DNA from: Sisyra terminalis
Lineage: Eukaryota; Arthropoda; Insecta; Neuroptera; Sisyridae
DNA: 64,000 nt
Assembly (NCBI GenBank): GCA_958496175.1
Contig: OY292277.1
Span: 40,435,050-40,499,049, forward strand
Direction: 5' to 3'
Shown here: positions 35,011 through 49,800 of the stretch, in pieces
Layout of the letters: the number at the start of each line of letters is the position of its first letter
Position numbering within the stretch: the first letter of the stretch is position 1
Program-made: the position numbers and the translations under genes
The notes under the pieces: model-generated
What the model was told of the DNA's origin: nothing
The model's database searches: none
What the model saw: only the letters and a program-made list of their open reading frames with translations

Positions 35011-38000
35011 TTAATTATCTCCGCTTGCAGCACTTCCTGATCGAGAATCAGCCGAGTTACTTCGACTTCGTGATCTTGATTTGGAGTGCGATCTCGAACG
35101 AGATCCAGACTTAGATCGTGATCTGGAACGTGATCCAGATTTGGAGCGTGATCGTGACTTCGAACGCGATCTTGACTTGGAACGTGATCCAGATTTAGAG
35201 CGTGATCGAGATTTAGAACGGGAACGTGATCTGGAACGGGACACGCTTCTGCTATTTGATCTTGATTTTGAACGAGATCCACTGCGTGATCGGGATCCAC
35301 TACGAGATCGAGATTTACTTCTCGACCCTGAACGAGATCTGGATCTTGATCCAGAACGTGATCTGGATCCCGAACGAGATCTGCTCTTTGATCGCGAATG
35401 ACGAGAACTGGAACGACTCTTGGAACGATCTCGAGATTTGCTTTTTGAACGTGATCTTGATCGACTGGAGCGACTGCTTTCCGAATCGGAAACAATTCGG
35501 CGTTTTTTCGTCGATCGTTCCTCACCACTGCTACGACTTTCATCGCCACTAGCAATTTTAAGTTTTCCTCCACTATCACTATCAGATTCACTCGTGGATA
35601 TCGTCGCTTTCGATACAATTCGCATCTTTTGCTTTGAACTAAGTCCTTCGTCAATATTCTTTTTCTTGTCTATCTTCTTACGTCCTCGTTTACCCTTCGG
35701 CTTGTCAGATCCAGAATCAGATTGATTTCCATCGTTTCTTCGATCTTTCCTTTTTCGACTTCCTCCGCTCTTCTTACGATCGCCACTTCGTCGACGTTTA
35801 CGAACTTTTTCTCGAGGTTCTCCTGCATCTTTCTTCACTTCAGCATCACTACCAGAATCGGAAATATATTGTTCTTTACGTCCTTTTCCTTTGCCTTTGG
35901 GCATTTTTTCATTAGGAAGCTCTTCAAATAACAATGCATTTTTAGTTTTTTCTTTATACTCTTGCCGTTTTTGAAGCATTTGTTCCTTATCCTTTCGGTG
36001 TTGCTCTTCTCTTTTTTGCTGTAAAATATAAATATTAGAATCCAAACCCAGTGTTACTTATGATTCGGGCGAAATAAAATCTGGCTAATTAGACATAGCA
36101 CAAAGTTTCGTTGACAATTTCAAACCTCACAATATTAGCTTCTTATACTATTAATAAAGCGGACAAAAACTTGGATACATTCACGATAATAAATATTTAA
36201 CCAATTGCTTCATTTCTATAATGAACATGTCGTTAGCTTTATAAAGGTGTGGGACAGTTTATTATCGAAAATACGTCGTGTTATGCAAAAGTCGAGTATA
36301 ACTAAAATAATCAATACAAATACCTGTTCTTCAATTTGGCGCATTTTGAATGCATTTCTTTCGTCTTCTTGTTTTCTGCGTAATGCTCTTTCTTCTTCAT
36401 CAACACGTCTAGCTCTTGCCACGTGATACTGAGCTTGACTTAACAAATCTTTACATTGTCGAGCCTCTAAACCGGCCAATGTTACATCATACTTATTTCG
36501 ATCACCGTGGAGTAATAAGTACTGGAAATATCTGTAATGACAAAATTGTTATTGTCAATATTATTTTGGTGAAATATTTGATTAATTTTTACAAAACTCA
36601 ACAAAAAATGAAAGAAAATAATTAAAAATCCAGAAAAGGACACATATTTTCAAAATATTGTAATAATAGAATTCAGAAGGCCGAATTAGTGGCCGAGAAA
36701 CTATTGACTTAAAAAGAATATTGGAAAAATTAAAAAGAAAGATTCGGAACGAATTGTGCTAGAAAGCTTTGTAAACCGTTTATTTTTAAAATCAGACAAT
36801 GTATAGTTTTCTGTCTCAAATCCAAGGCTATGGCTTCTCTTGCCAGACCTGTTAAGTTAAGTAATCTGTAAGAAAGATCCAGTGTTAAAGGGCTGTACTA
36901 GTTGGGTTTGAGTAATATTATATTACTATTATTGAAGTACTAAAACAATTACTCAATGCGCCAACAGATCTGGATTCAAATCCCACAAAAAATACTATTT
37001 TTATAAATTGTAACTATCACCAAAACATAATTAAAGAGTTTAACCATTTTTACCAAACTTTCTAGAAAACTATTTTAATTATTTTTAAATAAAACTCGTA
37101 CTTGTTGGAAAGTCCTAATTCATGGACAGCTTGTAAGACCGTTTGTAATGTCGATTTTTCATCTTTCAATATTTGCGTAGCAAGCCGTTGCAACACCAAA
37201 GCAATATTATACAAAAGAACCGTATCTTGTGGTGCTACTCTCCTTGCCTTCAACAAAACCATTTTGGCTTCTTTAAGTTTCCCAGCTTTGAAATAAGCAC
37301 GAGCTAAGTACTGAAGAACTTCAACATGATGGTATTTGTAAAATTTTCTCAGACAATTTTCGTACTGCAAATAAAGAACGGGTTATTTCTTAGGTCTAGT
37401 TACTAACTTTATATTACCATTTGAATTGCTCCAACATATTGTTTTTGTTCCACATATATATGAGCAATATTCAGCCAAACATCACAAAAATCTGCTGTGG
37501 CTTCCCGAACTTGTCCGAAAATGTCCCGAGCTTCATTAATACAACCTTTGTGGGCCAGAACAGCCCCAATACCATTAACAGCCCAAATATTTCTTGGGTC
37601 GGTTCGCAATACTTGCTTATACATAGAAAGAGCACGTTCTTGATGCCGCTTTTCTCTTTCTTTATCTTTAGTTGGTTGGTGCAAAGTTTGTAACCAAATA
37701 TTGCCCAAGGCAATTAAAGAATATGCGTCTTGAGAAGTGGCTGGATTCTGCAAATAACAAATAACTAAGCAAACTATTTAAAAAAATAAATTAAAACTGA
37801 ATACCTTTAAAACTCGTTCGAATTTCTTCTGACCAGGACCCCATTCCATTTTGGCTAAATGCAAGTTTCCCAATAAGGACCAAGCATCAGGATGTTCATT
37901 ATTGATTCGTAGAGCTTCTTTAAACCAATCGGATGCCTCATAAATTTGCCCCTTATCGCGAGCCATGCAACCAAGTCGCAGGTAACAGTCAACGTAGTTG

Positions 38001-41000
38001 GGATGTTCCTTAAGAATATCTTTGTAAAGCTTTTCGGATTTATCGAACATACACAAAGCTTCGTTTAAACGCGCCAAATTATATTTGGTAGTTACAGAAA
38101 TGGAGTTGTAATAAGGAGTGTTACGACCTTCGATTATAGATCGTTTTAAAGATTCTTCCAAATTTTTCTTTGCCTCTTCCAAATTATTTAATCTGGAATA
38201 AAAACCAACAAAAAATACATTTAAAGAAACAGGTTGAGCTCAAAGGGACGCATTTCAAAATTAAAATATTGTATCAATATTGGAAGAAATCTATAGACAA
38301 CTACTGAATAAAATAAGAACAAGAAGAGCAAAATAAGATTTTATTTCTTTATTCGGTCGAGGCAGAAGCAAAAAGGAACACCATAACCCCGGTGTGATCC
38401 AAGAATTGGAATAAAGATGTTTAGGGTATTATGAAACCATAGGATTGGGAACAAAATTAAGGAAAATGTGTATAATAAAGTAAGATGACCAACCTTATGA
38501 CACGCAAACTAGAATATTATATACAAAAACTAATATAAAAAAAAACTCAAAAGAAGGAAGTAATGAAAATAAGATACATTCTGGAATATCTAAGACCATA
38601 AAAAGTAAACATATAAAATTTAAACCATGAACTATTCAGAATGTAAAGATCGTTATTTGTCAACCACACAAAAATGCCGACCAATAGTATTGATATCAAA
38701 TAGTCTGTCGGATAATCTATCTGATGTATTTCGATATATAAGAATCATTCGTAAATGTTGTTATATGAAATTCAAATGAATGTTTTAAGGCAGAAAAAGT
38801 TATGGACAGCAAAAATTTAACAACTAAATTGCTGTTTTTAAAGGAGCGATATCGTCTATCTGTTTCCACATCATTACATACTGCTCAAAGAAATGTATGA
38901 TTTAAGTACCGATAATGTAAAGCTCCAACATTGTTATATATTTCTGGTGGTATTTCATCTTTGACTTTTTCTTCCAAAATTTTAGTGGCAGTTCCATACG
39001 CTTGTAATGAACCTTGTAGATCGGACTGTTCCAAAATTTGGGCCAATTCAATCCACGCTTCCACATCATCGGGATATTGTTCCAAAACTTTTCGAAGATG
39101 GTTCTTGGCAATATCTCTTTTTGATTGCGAAGAAGAATTTGCATACAATGATCCAAGAATTTTCATGGTTTCGTAATTTCCTGGTTGTGCTTTAAGGACT
39201 TTTTCAAAACACTGAGCCGCCTGTAGATAACATAGGTGACAGATTGTAAGTTTTATTATTGTTAAAAATGCATTAAAATGTAAAATTACGTTTTCTGAGT
39301 CTCCTCGATAGATATACATTTGTCCTAAACCAAAGTGAGGTAAGACGAAAGCTGTAGGAGCAAATTGGGTCGCTTGATAATAATACTGGAAAGCTTGATC
39401 GTAGTCCCCTTGAACATGAAATGCTCTTGCAAGTTGATAACAGCTTTCAGCTCGCATTGCTTCATTTTCTGTGTTATGAAATGCATGTAAAGCTAAATGT
39501 TGAACTTTGGCATAATCCTAAAATGAATTTTAAAATATAAAATTTTGTCTACAATTTGATATCAAAATTACTTTTTTGAAAAAGAAATGGTTGGCTAAAT
39601 GATTCAAAACCATAGGATTGGTAGAATCGATTTTATAAGCTTTCGATAACATTTGAACACCACTCCGGATAGCTTCTGGTACTTGTTGATTTAATTTCAA
39701 AATTGCAAGTCCTACAAGAGCGCCGACACATTCGAGATCCAACTGTAAAGCTCGTTCAAAAGCAAGGCGAGCTTTTTCCTGATTATTCAATTTCATAAAG
39801 CAATGACCCATTCCTAAACGAACCGCAGCTGGGCAGTTTGGGTTTGTACGTAACGCTTTTTTGTAAAAAGCCAAAGCACCTCGATAGTCTTTTTTATTAT
39901 ATGCAATACAAGCTTTTCCCAATAACGATGGAATATTATTACTCGAGTGGTTGAGAACAAAATTAAATTGGGCATCAGCCTGATCCATTTTATCGCCTTC
40001 GAGCAAACAAAAGTATGCCCTACCAAGTAAATGATTCTAAAAAATATTAGTTGTAAAACATTAATATTAGTTATTTAATATTAGTACCTAAAAAACTATT
40101 GAAGATCTTACCTGATCGTACATAATAATTTTGTCGGCAGTCGTATACAAAAGGGTCGCTTTATTGAAGAACTCTCTTTTCTTATCCTTGTTTTTCTCCC
40201 GATTTGCTTCCTGCACATAGTATGCAGCAAGCATATCGAGAGCTCGCATTTTATCTTTTTCATGATCTCGGTAAGAAGTGTTAACATCTACTTTGGAAGC
40301 CTCCAAAATTTTTATAAAATCACTGATTTTTCTTTGCTTGTAGTACTCCAACTGGGAATTTAATTTTAAAACTAATTATTATTTGGATATTGAAGAAAAT
40401 GTCACAATCATGTTTAGTTTATTGTACAGTTCAACTGTGCAAATAAAAATAACGCAGCTAGAAACAAAAACCTCAATGGTTCAAGTGATTTTTTTAATTC
40501 GCTACGGTCCCCTACGACCATTATCTTTTACGCAAATTTATAGTAGTTGTATTTTTAATTTTATAGAAAGTTGTTAAAATTAACTTGAGATTTCGGTTTA
40601 TATACCGAATAAATACTAATATGCGAGGTTACACGTTTAGAAAACTAAGTTATATAAATTAAAAATTTTATACAAAGGTTTAATCAATATAAACTAAAAC
40701 GATATAGTTAAGACAGAAAATTTTTAAAACTACACAAACTTTAGTACAATTTAACTGTACAGATAGAATTGCACAATAAATTCAACGTGAACGAGGCTCT
40801 TAAATGTATAAGATCTGATTACCGCTAAATTAACCCATATTCCAAGCTGGGCATTTTCTTGGCGTAAAATACCGATAACCTCGTCTCCATCTGGGAGCTG
40901 ATCTAAGTATAATTCAATTACCTACAATTATAAAATAAAATTAAGCTAAATTAAAAGTAAAGTTATATAAAAAATTATACATCATTGCTGTCACGCAGGG

Positions 41001-41022
41001 GTATTTCGATAGACCCTGACAT
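35011..41022 (-). CDS. CTR9: CTR9, TPR subunit of the Paf1 complex
   Basis: Eleven coding exons: 40981-41022, 40823-40921, 40112-40351, 39572-40036, 39290-39517, 38910-39220, 37805-38192, 37418-37747, 37102-37364, 36324-36531, 35011-36018, giving 1193 aa. The start [11 protein letters not shown] matches the CTR9 N-terminus. Most of the protein (about 30-840) is tetratricopeptide repeats with near-invariant blocks such as [48 protein letters not shown] and [16 protein letters not shown]9 scaffolds the Paf1 complex, which rides with RNA polymerase II and promotes elongation and histone H2B/H3 modification in the nucleus. Lysine-rich and acidic stretches follow, then the last about 150 residues (from about 1040) form a nearly pure Arg/Ser repeat ([12 protein letters not shown] type). 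Human CTR9 ends acidic/Ser-rich instead. Introns range from about 53 to 717 nt. Confidence 0.96.
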
Positions 41023-43819
41023 TTTCGATTGGTTCAACTAACTGTTATGCCAACGAATTCGAAGAAAATACTTTTACAAAATTAATGTTTAAATTATTCA
41101 TGGAAATAATTTACATAAAACTTCACATAATTATGTTTTTCATAACAAAACTTTGCTATCTTTGCCATTAACACACCACATACACGCTTTTCCGCAAGTA
41201 TTTTAAAGTGCACTAAACAAGGATATAGAAAAACGCAGCCGCTCGCAAAAACGCTTTATATTAGTGAAAATTTAAAGTTGATTCATAACATAACAGTGAT
41301 AAAAGATATGTATATTAATTTGTTAAAAAAAGATCAAAAAAAATTCGTTAAACATATACAAGTGGACCGCCACTGAAAATTCCTTGGCGTTTATAGATAA
41401 AAAGGATAAAACAGATTACAAAATGGTTTGTTACTTGAATAAATTAAATTTAGTAATCTAGTATGTTCTAGTATTCAAGTATTTTCTATCATTGTTTATG
41501 TACAATTACTATTTATATTATCTCTTTCTGATTATTTATGAGTAGAATGTTATGTTGTGGTTCACTAACTCTATGGTGATAAATAAATAGGAAATGCATA
41601 TTATGTGTCATTAGGTGGTGTCGCTTTTATGGACTAAGTACAAAGTGGGCTAAGTTCAAGTTTTGACAGTTCTTATTGTTTAGACGACTTAAATTTGTCT
41701 CCTAAACATTTGTCTTAAAGTTTTATAACTTAAAAATGATACTTTAAATAAGTCAATTTTTCTATTTCTCATAAAAGGTATTACACAAGATATTTACTTA
41801 ATTTGTAATTAATTTTAAATAATACGTCATTGTTAGTCATTTTCCTACTTTTAAATTTCTGTATAATGCATATTATTAATTTATGAATTTATTTATTAAA
41901 ATATTTTTCATACAAAGATATTTTTTAACAAAATTAACTGATGATATATTTTTCTATAAATCCAATGTTATCTTTGAGATACGTGTATCAATGTATAACC
42001 AGCATAATGGTATAAATATAGGAAAAACAAATAATTACTATGCTCAGCAATATAATTATTTTAGATAACATTTCTAAGTGATTCAATTTACTAATTCTTT
42101 ATTGCCGTCTTTAAAACATTTACAGACTAATTGATGAAAAATATACATTTGAAGTTGTAAAATAATATTTTTTGCTGACCTTGCAATTAATACAGGCGGA
42201 AACATGTACAAAACATTTTTTTCCATACTTAAATAACGAAAATTACCTATGTATTCATTTTCAATTATAATTCTATAGCTGATCATTGTTATTGTGAAAT
42301 AGTATTCTACTTTTTTCTGTATATATATATATATATATAAGTATTATTTAAATCGTATTAACGTATTTATGGAAAAAGAAAAAAAAATTGCTTATTAAAT
42401 TTTAATCTCTTAATATTAACATTAAGAGATTATGCATCGCATTTTATTTTTCATATAGATATATCGTGGGAAGGGCATGCCATTACAAAGAATCTACAAT
42501 AATATTTTTGTAGGGAACTAAACGATCAACAAAAAAGGTTTCTTATCATATTTTGACCAATTTATTTTTTTAACAATTACTTAAACTTCAATTTTCTCAT
42601 TATCTAATTTATTATAATATAGGAGGCATAAATGACGAGGCTTTATTTCATATTTAACATCCACTTACAATACTGAACTTATACTGCACAATATACTTCG
42701 TCCACGAAGTATATTTAGTACTGAAGAAACATAGTTTTCCCTCTTCTCGCACAATGATACTTCTGTACCTCTTGAATTATATTTTATTAGGTAATGAAGC
42801 GACTAAAGTTAAAACGTATCCTGTTTAAAATCCCATTTATTATAAGAAAATATAAGAGACCTTTTTTGTAAAGTATTCAACTTCCTATAAAATTTGTTTG
42901 TTGATTTATGAGTACATGAAGGTATTATTAAGGGAAAGGGATGTTTTAAAGAGGATTTGATTAAGGGGATGAAAATCAACTTATAAGATCGTTTAACCAG
43001 TTAATTAACTATTAATTAATACAAATACTATTAAAAACATGTATTGTAAAAACGTACTCATGTATATAACGCAGCATATGCTTCGTATACTTTTTTACCA
43101 CTTTGTTTTACGTTTAACCAGTTAATAACGGTTTTGAACATTCAAGTTAGTGTAAAACATTATTTTTTAAAAAATAGAGTATACATTTTCTTTAAAAAAA
43201 TTGTAAAAATCAACTTTGAACTATTTGAATAGGAAAAATTCTAAACATAATATTAGTACAGAGAAATAACTTAATAATGAGTTAGTCTAATTAAAAATTA
43301 ATATAGGTACTGACAAAGTATTTTTTTTCTTTGTAGAACAAAATGCGCTTAATTATTAATTATAGCTCATTAATTTTTCATGTGTTATAAAATTAGATTA
43401 ACAATTTTCGACGTCGTTTGGCCAATTTAATTTTATATAACTGTACACCAAAGTATTAAGTTTCTTTTTAAACAATTATATTAAAACATGGATATATTGT
43501 AGGATTAAAGTAAAGGTGCTGATATTATTGTAACTATGTAATAAATATTTGCCTATAGTAAAGGTAACATGTACGCCATTTCAACATTGCTGTTATCTTT
43601 TAAAAGTATATGTGGGCGAAATATTATTTCAAACAATAGTTGATTAAATGCAATATCAAATAAAAAACTATTAATTTCATTTCAATGCTAAAGTGGTTGC
43701 AATTTTATCAGTTGATTTTCATATCTCTTTGTAGGATGAGGCTTCTAAATTATAAGTATGGAATTTGTTGTCGTCATAAGTTCTTAATAAATTTCCTTTT
43801 TTGCAGGCAATCAATTGAA
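41023..43819. other. Divergent intergenic region CTR9/ABCA
   Basis: Holds the CTR9 promoter on the left. On the right it holds the ABCA promoter and 5' UTR: a 3' splice site at 43801-43806 (TTGCAG) precedes the ABCA start by 13 nt, so at least one non-coding exon lies upstream. A (TA)10 microsatellite is at 42320-42339. Hairpins are at 42403-42432 and 42691-42714. No coding gene seen. Confidence 0.5.
42403..42432. repeat. Perfect 12-bp hairpin
   Basis: TAATCTCTTAAT and its exact inverse complement ATTAAGAGATTA are separated by 6 nt (ATTAAC). About 260 bp downstream another hairpin (42691-42714) has the 10-bp stem ATATACTTCG and a 4-nt loop. Neither lies at a gene end. Confidence 0.5.
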
Positions 43820-46800
43820 ATGGCGAACATTTTTCAAAAGTTTCGGCTTATCATTTGGAAAAATAAAATTATTCGCCGACGACATTGGCTATTGACGATC
43901 TTCGAAATACTGATACCATTGCTGCTGTTTCTTTTGATTGCTTATATTCGAACTGAAGTTTCTGGCATTAATAAGGAGTTTCACAATAGCTCGACATATT
44001 ATCCTAGAAGCAGTTTATCCTTCTTAAGAGATGAATTTTCGGGCGATAATTTTGTGTATTACACACCAAACAATGATTTTGAGAATCAACTAATGGAACG
44101 CCTACGACAGAATTTGGAGTTGCAAAGGCATAGTGAGTTTTACTTTTCTTTTTTTTTTTGTTGCGCAACACAAATCTGAGTATGAAATTATTTCTTTCCA
44201 GAAATTAGTGGTTTTCAGGATGAAGAATCCCTTATGTTTAATTATACGGAAATGTCGTTACATTCAGATGCAAAAATTATTTCAGTTTTATTCGAATCAT
44301 CCAAAGCAAATCCGTACCCAGAGAAATTGAAGTATACGATTCGAACAGTTAGTAACTGGAATACGGAGTCAGTATTTCCGCCATTCTTATATCCTGGTCC
44401 AATGTTTTCGGACGGTACGGTCAAAATTGATTGCATAAAACGCAGGGCTTCAAACCATGTCTTTTTTCGTTTCGATTTTCTTTCCGGCTTAATTGAAAAA
44501 TATAAATCTATCGTATTAGATCCATGTACTACTCATAACCAAAGAGAGTCATTTAAATCTTGATGGTCACATATAATGACGTTATATACTAGGATTAAAA
44601 ATATCGGTTCTTCTAATGTTAACCGACGTTTTCTGATCGCACTCAAATGTGCATCGCTCAGTAACAGCTGGCAATTTTTCTGATGATCTTAATACGAGTT
44701 GTGTACCAGGAATCATCAGATACAGTTGTCACTATATGGCCTTAATATTTCAATTCGTTAATATTTCAATACTCCGTGGTTTCAACAGTTATTTGATAAT
44801 CTAACACTTGAAAAAATCGCAAGTACCGAAACGTGCGAAGTTGTCATAGTATAATTTCTTAAACGGCCGATATTTCCCTGTTTTGGTTGTCGAAGCCCTG
44901 ATAATATTTTTAATTTTATTTATTAAAAACAAATATAAATTTTAGCAAACTATTACGAAAGTGGGTTTTTGACCGTTCAAACAGCCCTCGATGTGTCCTA
45001 CATGCAACTACTGACTAACCATACAGAGACCACGTTTCCCATTGATGTGACTATTCAAATAAGATCATTTACATTTCAGACATAAAATAATAACACGTTT
45101 TATTTCAGTTGTCTTTACAAAAATTCCCATACCCTCCATATATGCAAGATCATGGCTTTAGTGAAATATATAAATTAGTTTTACCGATAATTACTATATT
45201 TAGTTTTCTAATGTTATGTCCTTCACTTCTAAAACGTATTGTTGAAGAAAAATCAACTGGAATTAAGGTATAAAATACTTTTCAAACTGTTAAGAATTTT
45301 AAACGTTACCATTTCTAATTTTTATAGGAACTAATGAAGTTGATGGGTTTGAAGTCGTGGATGTTATGGATAGGATGGTTTTTTGATGCTCTCTTCATCA
45401 ATACTATCATAGTGACACTAATGGCAATGCTGCTGAAAATTTCGATGAAAGCAGAAGCTGAACCTGTTATACCCTTATGCAATGCAATCATACTGTGGAT
45501 CTTTTTAATGCAATTTTGCATAGCTAGTATTTGTTTTATATTTCTTTTGAGTACATTTTTTAACAAACGTAGGTTTTGCAATAATCCAATCATGAACAAG
45601 TGGTTCATATAAAATTTGATTTTTAGCTACAATCGCTGTTATTGTTGGAGAAGTAGTGTTATTAGTGTCGTATTTTGTATTAAATTCATTAGCCGATGGA
45701 CCAAATATAAAACTTTTTATAAAATTGTTAATGACACTTATACCAAATATGGCCCTTGGAATGGGATATGGTGTTATTGCCACATATGAGGCTCGAGGTA
45801 CTTAAGTCTGGCCATCAAACTTTTCTTAAATTTATTTATTTATTCGTCTTTAGATGTTGGATTACAATGGTCCAATCTTTTCGAAATACCCACTGGAAAC
45901 TCAAATGATTTGTCAATGGGTGTAGTGATTATAATGTTGATTGTTGATTCAGTGTTATTCCTTCTTCTTACATTCTACGTAAGCAATGTTAAGCCTGGAC
46001 CGTATGGAATAGCTCGTCCATGGTACTATCCATTTACTGTAAGTATATCTTAATTATTTTTAATTAATATTGTAAACTGTTTTGCCTTATTATAATAAGA
46101 ATATAGTATCGTTTTTTAATTTTTCCGTGAATTTGTAAGGGTTTGTGAGCAGCTTTTGAATACCAACGATTTACTTGAAAATGAGAGTTGTAAAGCAGAT
46201 ATTTTTTAAACAAATCCGGTTTTAGTGTGTTTCCTTGATTTTAATGATTTTTAGTTGGGATACTGGCGACCTGGTAAAGTTCATAACACAGAACCAATCA
46301 ACATTAGCTATGGGAGGAATTGTGAAGAGCCATCGGTTCATTTAGCAGCCGGAATTCAAATTCGAAGCTTACGAAAATCGTTTGGAAATAAAGTGGCTGT
46401 GAATGGTTTATCAATGGATATTTATCGGGGACAGATAACAGCTCTTTTGGGACACAATGGGGCAGGAAAGACCACAACTATGTCAATTTTAACAGGTGAA
46501 AATTTTAGAAATTTTGTATTTGGTTTGTTAGTATTTTAAAATTTTTAAGAAAATGAATGGTTTTATTTTTTTTAAACTATTACGTCACACTTTGTCGTAC
46601 AATTTCGGTGTGTTTTTGCGCAGATAAAATAATATAAAAATTATGCAAGAATCAGATTAATTATTAAACCACAAAATATATTAATTATTTAAATTATTTC
46701 AGGAATGTTTTCACCGACAAGTGGTCAAGTTTACATAGATGGATACGATATGAGGTATCATTTGGATACAATTCGAGATTCTTTGGGTCTTTGTCCACAA

Positions 46801-49800
46801 CATAATTTGTTATTTACCGACCTTACTGTTTTGGAACATTTACTATTTTTCGCTAAAGTATTTTTTCTTTCATAATATCAAATTATTTCGGGTGTAAAAT
46901 ATTCAATTTTTTCACAGCTCAAAGGTGCTTCAGATAAAGATGCCTTATTTGAGGCCAATAACTTACTAACACTGTTGCAAATCAATGACAAAAAAGACAA
47001 TTTGCCTGGCACATTATCTGGAGGAATGAAACGAAAATTGGCTTTGGGAATTGCATTGGTTGGTAATGCAAAAGTACTTATGTTGGATGAACCTACGTCA
47101 GGCATGGATCCGGAAGCACGAAGAGAAATATGGGATCTTTTATTAGTAAATTATTATTATTATTTTAAAGCCAGTGATTTATTTTAAATTTTTAGCGTAT
47201 GCGAGGACAACGAACTATTTTAATAACAACTCATTTTATGGAAGAAGCTGATGTTCTTGGTGATCGAATTGCTATTATGGATCATGGACAATTACAATGT
47301 TACGGAACATCTTTGTTTTTAAAACGAAAATATGGTAATAAATTGTAATCGCGTATATCTTTTCCTTTTGAAATAACGGAGTTTATAGGTGCTGGATATC
47401 AACTATCATTAACCACCACTGGAATGACAAATATCAATAAAATTACGGAAATAGTTGAACAACACGTTTCGAATTCAAGTCTCAAAAGTTACTGTGGTGC
47501 TTTATTACAATATTCATTGCCAACAGATGAATCCTCAAATTTTCCAAAACTGTTTAATATACTTGAAAGTCGTAAAGAAGAATTATCTATTGGCAATATC
47601 GGAATGTCTGTAACAACATTAGAAGAAGTATTTTTACGGTAAATTATCAATGGAGTTGTTTTGATTTTAAGCATATTTTCGAGTTAATATTTTTAATTTT
47701 AGTGTTGGTAAATTAGCCGAAGAAGACAACTCAAGTAAATCCGATGAATTATCTAACTTTAATATGGAAGAAATTGATGATGAGGACAAAAGTGGTATTG
47801 ATTAATTTAAATGCAATGATAATGAAATTTAAATCCCTTATTCTTTTTAGAACTAAATTCGTACAAGTTGCAAGGAATGAATTTAGTATACGAACGGTTT
47901 TTGGCACTTTTTTATAAAAGAAACTTGTATTCTTATCGGAAGCCTTTGATATATCTAATCCATGTAATTAATTTATTTATATCATCCGAAACATAGCATC
48001 GAGATACACTACGTTATACGAAAATTCGATGACTGTCAGCATCCTTGGTGTTGGTAATTAAATAACACTTGCACAATATCGAAGCGAATAAAATCTTTTT
48101 AAGAATGATCTTAATTGTGCAAACAATAGAAATAGCTAAGTTTTGAAATGTAGAAGATATAGAAGTTAGTTCTGAATATAGAGGTCTTTACACTGAGCCC
48201 TACCGTATTGTAAACGTGTCACCAAAGGCCCAATGTAATTTCCTTTTTCTTCATCAATTCATTCCTATTATGTTCCAATGCCTGGAGTCGAAGTTCTGTA
48301 TAGCGTAGTGTGTCTCTACTCTGAGTATGGTAAAAAAATATTTTCTTGATTTTTGTTTTTTGATTTCAGGCATCTCTACCAATTTTCTTATTGATGTTGA
48401 CTGTCTTATTGAGCAGACAAGTCAGCAATGACGATTCAGTAGATCCACCGTTTGAATTGAACTTAGAAAACTATGGTCGAACAGAGGTATATTTCAGTGG
48501 TCAATCGGGGATTGCAAATAATATTGCACAAATTTATGGATTAAACATTCCGAAAACTTCAAAGGCAACTCAAGTTATAAATCTAAATCACGGTAAAATT
48601 ATAAGAAAAAAATATATAATGAGTCTCAAAAGTAGTAGATAGTAGAAATGGTATGTATATGAGATGAAATTTCGAGATGAAAAGTCCTCTATAATGTTTT
48701 CCCTATTCTGCCAGATGTACCATTTCTACCACTTTTGAGCCATTCTGTATACGGCAACATCATATACTGCAGTATCAATTGTACGCAATATAATTTAGTA
48801 ACAGTAAACTAACAACAGATAAATATTAAACTAATATGTGTACCCTACTTCCAGATACGTTTTTCGATTACCAAGCACACTTTGGCCATCAATAAATATT
48901 GATTCTCATTGGAACAATCGCGAAGAGATTCAAATTCAATACTGCTTGATAATCGAAATAGGTATCTGGAGATTATATATCCAAAAATTTTAGTAACATA
49001 TATGTTTAATAGGATTTTTTTTATGTATTCAATTCCTCTTCAAACAGAAAATTCATATTTTTTTGCCTACAAAATGTTATCCAATTGATTCTTTTCAGCA
49101 ATTATTGAAACGGGAACTGCTAACATTGCTCAATATCGCGATATGTTCATTGTTGGAGCAGAATTCAACAGTACTAATACGAAAGTTGCCGCAAATGCTA
49201 TGTATTCGTCAATCGCTTTACACGCATCGGCTATTAGTTTCAATATGTTATCCAACGCTGTTTTGCAATATTTAAAAGGCTCTCAATATTCAATTACTAC
49301 TGTTAACTACCCCATCGAAGAAAAAAGTGAAGCTTCATATGAGTTTGCTCAAACCATTCAAAGTACCCAAGTAATGGTACTCTGGTTTATTTTAGTACCA
49401 TTAGGTAATTCATTTAAAAAATGTATAGAATTTTTGTCACATGTGTATTTTTCAGGATTAACATTCTTAGCCGGAATGTACATCAATTTCCCGTTAACTG
49501 AACGAATTAAAAATGCCAAGCAATTGCAATTGATGACGGGGGCCCAATTTTATTTGTATTGGCTTGCTTGTTTTTTCTGGGATATTATTTTATATTTTCT
49601 GGTAATAATTGTTATGTTAGGCGTAGTTGTCACTATGGATGGTACGAATACATTTAGAGGCCCCTGGGAAATATGTGTGTATATTGTATTTTAAATTATG
49701 TAGAAAAAAAACTTATTCGTATTTATATTTCAGGGACTTTGTTTGTTATATTTTTCTTATATGGACTAAGTGCTATTCCTTACTCTTATATGATAAGCTT

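Noticed and set aside
35081..35725. Long plus-strand frames rich in Glu/Arg/Asp
   Set aside because: They are antisense shadows of the CTR9 Arg/Ser and Lys-rich coding repeats, which lack stops on the other strand.
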